A stretch of 64,000 nt of DNA. It comes from Pholis gunnellus (taxonomy: Eukaryota; Chordata; Actinopteri; Perciformes; Pholidae). The stretch spans positions 7,649,404 through 7,713,403 of the forward strand of contig OU342808.1 in the NCBI GenBank assembly GCA_910591455.2, in the 5' to 3' direction. Positions 50,323 to 60,700 of this stretch are shown here, piece after piece. The notes under the pieces are model-generated. The model saw only the letters and a program-made list of their open reading frames with translations. It searched no databases and was not told where the DNA came from. A program made the translations under genes and the position numbers. The stretch's first letter is position 1. Every line of letters starts with the position of its first letter.

Positions 50323-51643
50323 TGTATGCGTGTGTAAATGTACATATGTCTGTATGCATGTATATCAAAAAGATTGTGAAGAGTAACACTAACATAACAA
50401 GTTGCTTTACACACACCAGGTATGTGGATATGACATTATATACCGTGTATATAGCAATGCCTGTATTTTTTATTGTTAGTGATAATATAATTTAACATTA
50501 AATGATTTTACTGTTCATCAGACAACACTGAGAAAATGTCTAGTCATTCTGGAAGCACACTCCAAACAAAAAATATCGCTGACACAAACGCACATAACAG
50601 CCAATTTTGATGCAGCCTTAATTTACATCTTCTTTTGTGCCCACCGGTTTAGTTGATCCTGCTGTATCTTCGCAATTACTCTCGTCTATTGACCCCAGTG
50701 TTACTGTACCGTCTCCCCCGCTTATATTTCACTCTTTGGTTTTCTCACAGTGCGCAGCCTTGATTTACATTCCATTGGTGCAACCTCTCGGGGCTCCTGT
50801 GTCCTGCACAGAGGCTGATGTATGTTTGAACAGCACACGTCCGCTTCGCGCTGAAGAACGCTTTCCTCTCTCTGCTGAAAAGCGGGAACAGTTTATTGAA
50901 CAGTGGCAGCCGATTAAAACTGCCATCGTCATAAACGAGACGCCAGCCGCATCTAAAACTCCCACATTAGTCCCTTGATAACAGGGCTTTTTACAAGGAC
51001 AATAAACACAGCTTTCTAAGAAGTTTTTCCAGGAGACATCTTGGTGATGGCCTCGCACTGAATAGACTTTAAAAATCACAGCGTTGGCAGCAAACACAGT
51101 CATGTCATACACACACACACACAGTTTTAGTAGAATCTCCTTTAATGATAAATGCGTTGTTGAATAACTCCCGCACAAACTTGGATTCACTGGGAGCCTG
51201 GCAATTCGATCTGCATTATTCAGTCTTGCTGCCTCTGTTTTGTATATTCCCTCACCTTCTTTTTGGAACCAGGTCCCTTTCTCTCCCCCATCCTGTCTGT
51301 TTCTCACCCTCACTCTCTTTCTCACTTGGTGCCATTAGCAGCTCCTGGCTGCCTCACTGCTGTTCCTTTGCCAATGTGCCAGGGAGCTCACTGAACTGAT
51401 AACACAAACCCAATGTATGCGCGTGAGCGTGGAGGTGTGGGCAGGGTGTGGGTTTGTTGCGTATACAGAATGTGTGTGTGTGTGTGTGTATGTGTGTGTG
51501 TAAGACTGTGTTACATGTTACAAATGCCTGTCCTGTCCCTTTTATGTGCTCACTCACCCAAACATCCTCTGCTTCATTTGCAGTCAGGGCCACGAGCCAC
51601 TATTCTGACTGCTGAGACAGGGAGAGAAGGGCAGCTGAAACAT

Positions 51644-51683
<40 letters not shown>

Positions 51684-51696
51684 TACACACACTCAT

Positions 51697-51733
<37 letters not shown>
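51644..51733. repeat. Compound (CA)n/(CT)n microsatellite
   Basis: CA arrays broken by ATAT and ATA, then after a short spacer about 32 bp of pure CT. Confidence 0.95.
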
Positions 51734-51736
<3 letters not shown>

Positions 51737-51992
51737 CAAACACAGTACACGTACACACATATACACACTCGCCGGGGCGAGCGGATGGAAGGATGTGACT
51801 ATTAAGTCAGTGACATTTTAAAGCAGTGAGAGAGATGCATGGCTCTTCCTGGCCCTCCCCCGACATGTTTTAAATGAGATGTTACAGATGAGCTACTCCA
51901 TGCCTTGGTTGTAAACACCCTCACATTAGTATTTACCCTACACGGGTAAACACAGCAAAGCAACATTTCATGCTAGCTCATGCTCACGTACA

Positions 51993-51999
51993 TACACAC

Positions 52000-52031
<32 letters not shown>
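51993..52031. repeat. (CA)n microsatellite
   Basis: CA repeats with one G substitution. Confidence 0.95.
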
Positions 52032-52540
52032 GCTTGAATAAATACACAGCGGAAACCAGCAGACACGCACGATCACATTAATGAGAAATGGCTGCGGCGC
52101 GATTTGTCGCCTCTCTTATTTGTTGCATTAATCATTCGAAACATCAACATGAATTAAGTGACGAGTGAAGGCGCCAAAACCAGATTTTGCTCAAATTGCT
52201 ATTTGATCTTCGAAACAAGTGGTCTTGCTTGCATTGTGATTGTGATTCTGTGTAGTTTCCCTCGACGCGCTGCAGATTGACGTGAACGCAGCCGTGAAGA
52301 ACGAGCGTTTTCAGCGATCTTAGAAGGAAACCCATTCTTTAGAATCAGAACTCAAACATCACATTGAGATAATGAGCAGAGCTGTACTTTTAAATAGAGA
52401 GAGCAGATTAGTGGGTGGAAAGACAGCGACACGGAAAAAAGGAGGCAGAAAAAAAATATAACCACGTTTTCATACCATTGTGCAGCATTGTATTTTCATT
52501 ACCATCCGGAGATTTAACTGGTATTTTTAGATCAACTGCA

Positions 52541-52567
52541 AGAAAGAAAGAAAGAAAGAAAGAAAGA
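52541..52567. repeat. (AGAA)n tetranucleotide microsatellite
   Basis: Nearly seven uninterrupted AGAA units. Confidence 0.95.
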
Positions 52568-53259
52568 ATTGTGTGTCTTTTGAAGCTCTCTTACTGAAAC
52601 GTTCTGTTCAAAATCTTTACGACATAATGGACACTTTGTACACGAGAGCAACAGAAAAGTCCAGGCAATTTGATGTATGTAGCCCAAAATCATTGACTTT
52701 AGGGCCTTTACAATCTGTACAGCACACAACAGCCTATATAATCAGATTCTCAGTTTGGAAAAAAAAGAATTACAGATTACAGTATGGAGGACAAAACGTA
52801 TTTATTAATTTATGAAAACAACTGTCAAGTAATTTCCTAACGCCAACCCAATTTACGTGACCCGCTCTCCACCCTTTGAGACTTGAAAAAAGGACGGATC
52901 ACTACACCAACACACAAGACTGCATGGCAAGAGAAAGAGGTCACGATGCTGCGCGTGTGCTGCTTCAGCATGTTAATCCTGAGCCTTCAGAGTCCTCAGG
53001 ATAAAATGATTTTAGCCTCTTATGCTCCGCGCCTGCCCCTTGTGCGTTCCCCCAAGCTCGAGGAAGCCCTGCTTATAGACAGCAGTGGCAGTTTTCAATT
53101 AAAAGTTGTGTCTTAACTCTCGTCAGGTTGTGCTCTTACAGCACTAAAGACTTGGTCTCAATTATAAACTAACATCACCAGGTGAAATGAGTCATTGACA
53201 CCAGCTGCGCGTGTGTGCGACTGTGTGGTTTGCATCGATCCGTCACTCTTAGAATGCTT

Positions 53260-53262
<3 letters not shown>

Positions 53263-53295
<33 letters not shown>

Positions 53296-53305
53296 TGTGT
53301 GTGTG
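53263..53305. repeat. (GT)n microsatellite
   Basis: GT repeats with one TTT interruption. Confidence 0.95.
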
Positions 53306-53508
53306 CGCGCTAAATTGAGGGCATCTCAAGCAAGTTTACATGGTGGTCAATGTTTTCTCTGTGAGGCCGATCTGTGACCCCAAGGTTAGGGTCACACCGA
53401 CCCACACCCAGCCAGAAACTCACAACACAGGATTGCTTTCTAATTTCGGTAGCTGTGAAAATTCCACAGGTGAGAGAGACCTATTTTGTGGGCAGCAGAG
53501 AGGAAATT

Positions 53509-53542
53509 GTGTGTGTGTGTGTGTGTGTGTGTGGGTGTGTGT
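53509..53542. repeat. (GT)n microsatellite
   Basis: GT repeats with one GGG interruption, about 1.2 kb upstream of the ephrin exon. Confidence 0.95.
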
Positions 53543-54730
53543 AGATGGGAGCTTGTGACAGTGTGTGGCCTTTTGATGAATCTGCCTGTATGTATTGAAG
53601 CCCTCTGACCCTGTGTGGCCTGTTCTAGATCATTGCAGTTGTAAAGATGCCTCACCAGACAGCCCTCAGGGACACCCAGGCTCTGTATTTCTCCTATCAT
53701 GACATTTAGTGTCGGGACCATCCTGTATCCCCAAGATAATTTGGGTCGTCTCTCTGTATGTTCTTTTTTTTAGTTTTTCTTATTAGACCAAAAGCTTTTT
53801 TCTTGTAAGCATATTTTCTTCAGGCAGTGATACTTGAGTTTGCTATCATTGAGAAGGCAGATGTGTGTATTCGTGTAAGTAAATATCTGCTGCAATGATA
53901 GATTTATAGATAAATCAACCCTCCCAAATTTATTGAAGCCGGAAGATGAGAGCGCTGGTGCTTGTAAATTTCCACACAGCACTGAAAGAGTGCAGAGAGA
54001 TCAAACCGGCACTCTCTGCATATGTGCCGAGGTTCAAACAGCCGTTTATCCGCGATAATTTAAGCAATGTTGACACATCAACATACAGATGCATAAAGAT
54101 TATAAGATTTGTCTAAATAACATCACACTAACACTTCATGTAGACATAGAAAAAGTCAAATTTGGATTCAGTGCATCACGCTGTGTTACGATTGGTCTCT
54201 GATTCCGGTTTCCGCGCTTGTTTGCATGAGAAAGTTGTTTTTCCCTCCTCATTCAACCGCAGAAAGGAACATTGGTAAATGTTTCTGTATGAGGCCATAT
54301 AACACAAACTGCCTCCTTATCTTTGTTCTCTACTGACAATAAAAACTCAAAGTAGTTGCAACCTCCACTCTGGTTGACAAAATATGTTCGTCATTTCTAG
54401 AACCCGCACCATTTTTCGAGAAAGACATTTTTTACTACATCATTTCACAAGCATTCAAGATAAAAAGATAAAATAGAAACATGACATTTTATCACTGGAT
54501 GTATTTGTCCCAAGAAGGAATGAAAATTCTTTGATTGATCTAATTTACTGGTTTGTCATAGATCTGTTGTCTCTTTTATAAGAAGCTCTTTTTCATGTTT
54601 GCTGTTTTGTTTCTTAAATGTCTTGTCTGTATTTTTATGTGGGTTTTTTTTCCTGCACGCCATCTTGACCAGGACCCCCTCATGAAGGAGATTTAAAATC
54701 ACAATGGTGTTAAATTATAATAATATTAAA

Positions 54731-54761
54731 CTTTCTCCTCTCTCTTCTGTTTTCCAACCAG
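54731..54761 (+). other. Splice acceptor of efna5 exon 2
   Basis: A run of almost pure pyrimidine (CTTTCTCCTCTCTCTTCTG, then TTTTCC) leads into AACCAG, and the exon begins at the next base. The protein homology becomes continuous exactly here, with the codon for the arginine before FHRGDYH split after its second base. This is a strong U2-type 3' splice site. Confidence 0.93.
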
Positions 54762-55054
54762 GTTCCACCGTGGAGACTACCACATCGACGTGTGCATAAA
54801 CGACTACCTGGATGTCTACTGTCCCCACTATGAAGACACGGTGCCTGAGGAGCGCACCGAGCGCTATGTCCTCTACATGGTCAACTACGATGGCTACAGC
54901 ACGTGCGACCACACCGCCAAGGGCTTCAAGCGCTGGGAGTGCAACAGGCCGCACTCTCCGAATGGGCCGCTCAAGTTCTCAGAGAAGTTCCAGCTCTTCA
55001 CCCCCTTCTCCTTGGGCTTTGAGTTCAGACCAGGCAGAGAATACTACTACATAT
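54762..55054 (+). CDS. efna5: Ephrin-A5 exon 2 (receptor-binding domain), partial gene
   Basis: This internal exon encodes about 97 residues of an ephrin-A, a GPI-anchored cell-surface ligand for Eph receptor tyrosine kinases that guides axons and cell contacts. The reading frame has TTC at 54763-54765 as its first whole codon and ends with ATA plus one base at 55054. Visible family marks are GDYHIDVCINDYLDVYCPHY near the start, DGYSTCDHTAKGFKRWECNR in the middle, and KFSEKFQLFTPFSLGFEFRP near the end. The last of these is the G-H loop region that inserts into the Eph receptor pocket. Four cysteines are present at the positions expected for the domain disulphides; a partner cysteine should lie in the next exon. 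The match is closest to ephrin-A5. From memory the mammalian protein differs at only about eight or nine mostly conservative positions over this stretch, whereas ephrin-A2 differs much more. Both ends split a codon and 293 bp fits an internal ephrin exon. Third codon positions are GC-rich, unlike the flanking DNA. The a/b teleost paralogue is not resolved. Confidence 0.95.
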
Positions 55055-55060
55055 GTGAGT
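55055..55060 (+). other. Splice donor of efna5 exon 2
   Basis: GTGAGT follows the codon for the isoleucine of the YYYI motif plus one base. It is a near-consensus 5' splice site. Beyond it the reading frame (CESHAR then stop) no longer resembles ephrin, so the exon ends here. The following exon should start by completing a serine codon. Confidence 0.93.
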
Positions 55061-56276
55061 CCCATGCACGTTAAAGGAAAAAAATAACGTGATGTATTTA
55101 TTTAGGCTTCTTCCTTTAATCCATTGTCCGTCTGTAGATGCAACAGATTGCAGTAACATGAAGCTAATCTCAATAGTTTACATCATATCAATACTATGCT
55201 ATAATGCTGTTTGTTGTCTACAAACGCAGCACAAAACCTCACATGCATTCACAGCAACCTACAAAGCCAAATAACCTAACTTGACACGGATTACAAACCT
55301 AAATGGCCCTTTCCTGACCTAATGTTATTCTTCTAACACACCGAGCAAGAGAGACGGAGACACGCACCCTGCTCCTAACCGGTGTTTTCACAACTTCGCC
55401 ACAGAGCTTTGAGAGTGGCATTACAGTGATCCTAGTAGGCGCTTTCCCCGCTGTGCTTTGAGCCAAGCTTTTCACGCTGCTCTCGTCGCTCGTGGAGAAC
55501 TCTTCCCTAAAATGGCAATGGAATTCACAGGCGAGGGTTCAATTGAGACAGCTTGAAAAGTTGCACCTCACTTCCCCTGCTGCACAATACTGTATCCCTC
55601 CTCTCTCCGCATTATGTTATGCTCTTATTCAGCTCGCGTTAGATGTTAAGTTGTCCGCTTCCTGGCATAGAACCTGAGCCTAACCGAGTTCATCTGAAGT
55701 TGAAGCCCCCGGGAAATTAGGTTTTATCAAAGCAAGGTGATAGAGTGGAATTGAGTTGAGTTTGTCCTCCCACCACAGACTATACGGAGGAGTTACTGTC
55801 AGTAGGCGCAGTCGCCGCCACTCGCTCAAAACACATTTGTCACAGGGATACGCTGATATTACAAAATAGGAAGCACGGCTATGCTCTCATATTGGTGGCA
55901 TTAGTGCAATATCATGCAGTGGAGCGCATTATTGCTTCAGCTGTTGAGGGAAAGTTTAAACTTTGTGGGCCAATGTATGAGGGAATATTGTATACATTTC
56001 TTCTCAGCAAAGGGGGTGTCAGCTTTGACAGTTAACTCTCTACTGTTAAATAATGCTGGTTATGCTATGCTTGTATCTGTTTATCAGTAGTGTTTGGACT
56101 TGTGGTGTTAATGCAGATCTAGGTGGCTGTTAAACCCCCGCGTCTATGCGTTCTCTCCTTCTCTCAGAGACAGCGTCGAAAGAGTCGGGAGTCTGCTTTA
56201 TAAATTGACACCTTTTTATAAAGCAGTTAACCTGACAGGCAGCCAAGACGTCTGTCCTTTATTCATTTTGTGTGTT

Positions 56277-56302
56277 TCTCTCTCTCTCTCTCTCTCTCTC
56301 TC
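56277..56302. repeat. (CT)n microsatellite
   Basis: Uninterrupted CT-type repeats over 26 bp. Confidence 0.95.
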
Positions 56303-57427
56303 GCTCTCTCCCTGCTCCGTTACACTTATAGGAGCTAAAGACCGGAGTAAAAATAAATGAAAAAAAGAGTGCGTCCGCAATGTTTGCCGTTGTTTCCGCT
56401 GTGAATAAGTGTTTTCTCTCTCAAACTCGTCCACAAAACAAATAGCCTGAGCTCTTTTCCAGAAGCCTTTCAACAACCAGGTGTTTGGCCATTTGTCTGT
56501 TAAAAAGTAACCAGATTTTCCTTTGCTTTTATAGCCAATTTGCATTTGACAGTCATACTAAATGAGACAAGGGAAAAATGGAGTCTCCGTAGTTGGGAGC
56601 GTAGATGGGGGTTAGGGAAGGGTTATGCAATTCATCCACTCCTGCAAGTCTCTATTTCTAACACATATATATATATTTTATTTTTTTCCATTTCTGTTGA
56701 GAGATGCTTGTCCTAAGGGCTGGATTAAATTACACTGCGACCGACAGGGCTTCCATGGAACACATCCATTCTACTGGTGCACGCCATATTGGTTTAGTGG
56801 CCCGCGGCTTCATTGGCTATTGAATGATTCTAGCGTATAGCCTTTCTGGCTACTGCGGCAGATATTAAAGTCATCTACCATGAAGTACTCTGACATGTGA
56901 TTCCCCACCGCCATTGTGTCCGGCCTGAATGTTCATGAGTAGCCGAGAAGATGCTACTGATGGATCCGCCAGTCTCTCTTTAGTGGACAGCATGTATAGA
57001 CCTCTGAAGGATGAAGATTAAGAGAGGCAGAGAGGTAGTTACATTACTACACCTGCCAATTTATCTGCAACATCTGTTGGGGTGGGGGTTCTCATGCTCA
57101 AGCAGTAGAAGCATATGAGACCTTTCAGCTTGCATTGGGTTACATCATTTTTGTTCTCCTTTAATCATAAGAATTCAGTGATACATTTTCGCAAATAAAC
57201 TTTCTAACTGAGAAATAAGTAAACATGGTGCAAAAATCACAGCAATAAATCAAACAAATCAAAAGAGTATAACCCAATTACTGGGTTTTTTTTCTCAGGG
57301 ATTGCGTTTTGACTAAACCTACTATTGTCATAAATATTCAGGAGCGAAGATGGCTAGAAAAAATAATTTTGTTTAAAAGAGCAAAACTGAATGGCACAGT
57401 ACACCTGGAGCAGGTCATGGTCATTTG

Positions 57428-57462
57428 ACTTATGTGGTAACACAACGTTTTACCACATAAGT
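57428..57462. repeat. Perfect 13-bp inverted repeat with 9-base loop
   Basis: ACTTATGTGGTAA (57428-57440) and its exact reverse complement TTACCACATAAGT (57450-57462) are separated by CACAACGTT. The stem is too short for a microRNA precursor and there is no evidence of transcription apart from the host intron. Confidence 0.85.
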
Positions 57463-57715
57463 GAAGTAATCCAGTTGAAACAGAGCGACATGACCGTCCC
57501 ACTTGAGTCAAATTGAGCTACCTGTTGAATTTAAAAGTTGGCTCACAGTGTGGCCCTGGTTTGGTCTGTCAACATATTGGGTTTCCTCTGCCCGAGCCTC
57601 CAATATCTGTGTCCAGGAACAAAACACCTGGCAGGATTGCATGCATGTTCTTTCTGTAGCAATGGTAAGATTGGACAGGTGAGTTTGACTTGAGGCATCA
57701 CGTTGACTTTGTCAA

Positions 57716-57757
57716 CAAGCTTACTTTGTTCTACGAGTTTACTTTGTTCCACAAGTA
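57716..57757 (+). repeat. Two-copy imperfect tandem repeat, about 20 bp unit
   Basis: The unit TTACTTTGTTCTACGAG is followed directly by a second copy reading TTACTTTGTTCCACAAG with two changes. It lies in non-coding sequence. Confidence 0.6.
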
Positions 57758-60700
57758 CCACTGCATGGATCTACAACAGGGACCACATTGAAATAGCTGT
57801 CAGTTTTTACATGGCTGTGCCCTCTGGTGGCTTTGATCAGTCAACATAGTCTTGCACTTGTGCAGTGAGGCTTGCAGGGGTGAAGATATCACTTTTGAAT
57901 TAATTGAGAATGAGAATATTTTAATTTAATATTCTTTATGGCCAACAAAGTGGGGGAGTCTATTGTCCTTTATGGCCTTGCCTAATGCCTGCTCTGGTGC
58001 AGAACCTGAATTTACCCATTTTTTCCCCCCACAAGGATCATTAAATATTCATCTTATCATCTTCTACTGTGCATAGAGATGCTTAAGTACCCAAGGCCAA
58101 ATGTCTAAATAATGAATCTCAAGCAGTTATTAGTGACTGATTACTTACTTAAGTCAACCAGTGTCAACTGGAATTAAAATCAACCAGTGTGGACATTGCA
58201 CCACAAACAGTGCCTACAGCTAGCAAAGACATAGCAAAGACATTTCTCCTGTATAAGGTAGGACGATATCTGCTCCTCAGCGCAACACACAGTGGTCAGA
58301 CTTTGCCCTTGTCGCCCATTTGCCTACATTGTGTGATTGCGTAGTGTAGCGTAGCTAACAGAGAAAACCGTACGCTTCATTACCTGCTGAAGCTGGCTAT
58401 ACTGCAGACCTACGCTGAACACAAATGTCAATGTGTCCCAAGTCGGAGGCCCCTATCCATGAGCACGTGAGGCAGAGGTTACCGGTAGTTAACTGCGAAT
58501 GGGCTCATGCACTTGAGACAGAACAGTATGTCATCGCTAGGGGAATTTGTGAAATGCGTAATGTCTTTGGTTTTATAACACCGCTATAGTAGCACAGACT
58601 TAATGAAGATAGGATATTTATTCAGAATCAATATGCCACGGATTTCACTCAAGTATTCGTTCAGAGTAACCAATATTTAACCACACACAGAACAGCAGAT
58701 ACCTTATATATAAACAGTGCTCATATACACAGTATCAGAATATTCATCTTTTCCTCGGCTCTAATAACTTTCTGTAGCCAAATGACCTGAGGGAATGGGG
58801 GATGAAAAATTTGCCCTCAGTGACGTGATTGATCAGCGTTATGTTTGGAGAAGAAAATTAAGCTGTCAAATCATATTCCTGCTGAGGAAATGCCCGTTAA
58901 TGGTGTTTTCGCCCTATGAGTTCGATGCGGGTCGAGGGTTGATTTGTTGCATCTCTGATAAAATTAGAGAGAGGAGACAGGGTTCTGCTGTCATCTGCTT
59001 CAACAACAGAAACAGCTTAATCAACGCTAGCAGGACGGCGGGAATTTACTCAAATGGAGGTCATAATTCTTCATTTTGGTTAGTGTCAGCCTCTTCTCTC
59101 TGACAGGTAATTGAAGACGAGACGAAGGCTTGGAGTCTGTCAGGAGAAAACAGCCAGCTGTGCTTTCTTACAGTGAAACACAAGGCGGGACAGAGAGAAA
59201 AAACAAAAACATTAACGGAGGAATACATTAAAGATGTAAACTGTACCACACTCAGGGAGATGTAAAGAGTAATGTTATGATGTCCACCTGCAAGCAATTC
59301 TGCAAAATGCAGTATTGCTGTACTGTAGCAGTGAGTGAGTTACAGCTCCGAGGTGTGTGCCTCTGTGACAGAGAGAGGGGATAAGCGGATAATTGGAGCA
59401 CTTCTCGGGTCGGAGTTCACAGTGCGTTCATGGCTTAAGGGAAACCCATCTCGCAGGATGCTGATGCGAGCACGTTTGTCTAATATGGACACAATCCACA
59501 ATCTCGTATTTGAGTGAATTTAATCTGAAAAGGGCAGCAATCCAATATCAGTGGCAGCTCCCGGCGAGAGATGAGTGAGCCGAGTTACGGTGTCTTTAGG
59601 CGTGTAAGATGTGTGGCAAATAGGAAACCACTTGGTGTGATCATGCAGTGGCAGATTGTCGGCCGAACAGATGTTGTTTTCTTGCCGTCTGACTTGTTCC
59701 CCTACATGGGCTGGTGCTGCTTCTCACGGAAAACACAATCAATAACACTTTTGCGTCTCGCTTGTGGATGGAGTTATTTTATAGATATTTCTGGGTTTTC
59801 ACACTGTGAGAAAGAGGGATATTACAGCAACGCCTTTGGAGACTGAACACTTGTTAAACGGCCGACAAGACCCAGAGGTGGGCAAGGATTTTATTTTCTA
59901 TTTTTTTGCTGAGGCTTCAATCACTGCGCATGCCCATAGGCCAATATGCACAATGCGACACAAGACTTAGATTGATCATAAATACCAAGCAAGAAAACAT
60001 TTTAATATGTATAAGGCTCTCCTACAAGATCTAAGGAGGTATTTTTCCAATCTTACTGGACTGCTACATGCACACAGAAAGCTCAAACAGATTCTCCAAG
60101 ACATGGACTAGAGCTGGCGTCTGACTGATCATAAATCCTGTGATGCAACATGCTCCTTCAAGTCGCTCCCAAGAGGAGAACGGAGTAGAGATCGTCGAGC
60201 AGCAGCAGCAGCAGGAAAGTGGCATTAATGGACAAATGAAACAGAGGCCGGGGACGGTGTATGCAGTCTGTATTTTGTTAGAGCTACGGGAGGTCTGCTA
60301 ATAATGATGAAGAGCTGGAGCTGTTCCATTTGTGGTTCAGGGAGGGAACATGCATATGGACACCATCATAACTCAGCCCTTTCATTCATTCACGTGAAAA
60401 ATCAACCCTGTCATCGGGATTCAGAAATGATCCGGCAACATGGAGTAATGCGAGAGAGAGACACACACACACTCGCATGGATACACACGCCGCGGGTATA
60501 AAAAAAATCCATACACATGCATGAACAGACATACATAAAAGCCATACAGATGCAAGCTGTCTGGAATGCATTATTATAATCCTGATAGATGGATAGACAT
60601 TCCATCACCTCATGCCTCCCATGGTTACTACATCATTTCTTGTCTCCCCTTTTAATCCAATCTCTCTCTCTGGAATTTAGGACAGTGCTAACAATCTAAC

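Larger units (their letters stand above)
45289..54730. other. Non-coding intronic stretch leading to the ephrin exon
   Basis: Microsatellites as listed and one transposon remnant at 47588. A repeat-free block at 49770-49950 has several TAATTA-type motifs. The last kilobase before the exon is AT-rich. No exon is seen. Confidence 0.65.

Noticed and set aside
50765..51325. 186-codon minus-strand frame, the longest in the window
   Set aside because: No recognisable domain, no signal peptide or conserved motif, and it includes a CA-tract translation. It is consistent with chance in GC-balanced DNA. A protein search or RNA-seq would be needed to revive it.
54715..54954. Minus-strand frame opposite the ephrin exon
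   Set aside because: It is the antisense shadow of the coding exon.
54812..55087. Second plus-strand frame through the ephrin exon
   Set aside because: It is an out-of-frame reading of the same exon, rich in Ser/Arg from GC-rich third positions.
57428..57462. Possible microRNA precursor
   Set aside because: The stem is 13 bp with no extended pairing outside it, well below the roughly 22-bp arms expected.
60203..60213. Short CAG run as a possible glutamine-repeat exon
   Set aside because: Only four units, with no open frame of interest or splice signals around it.
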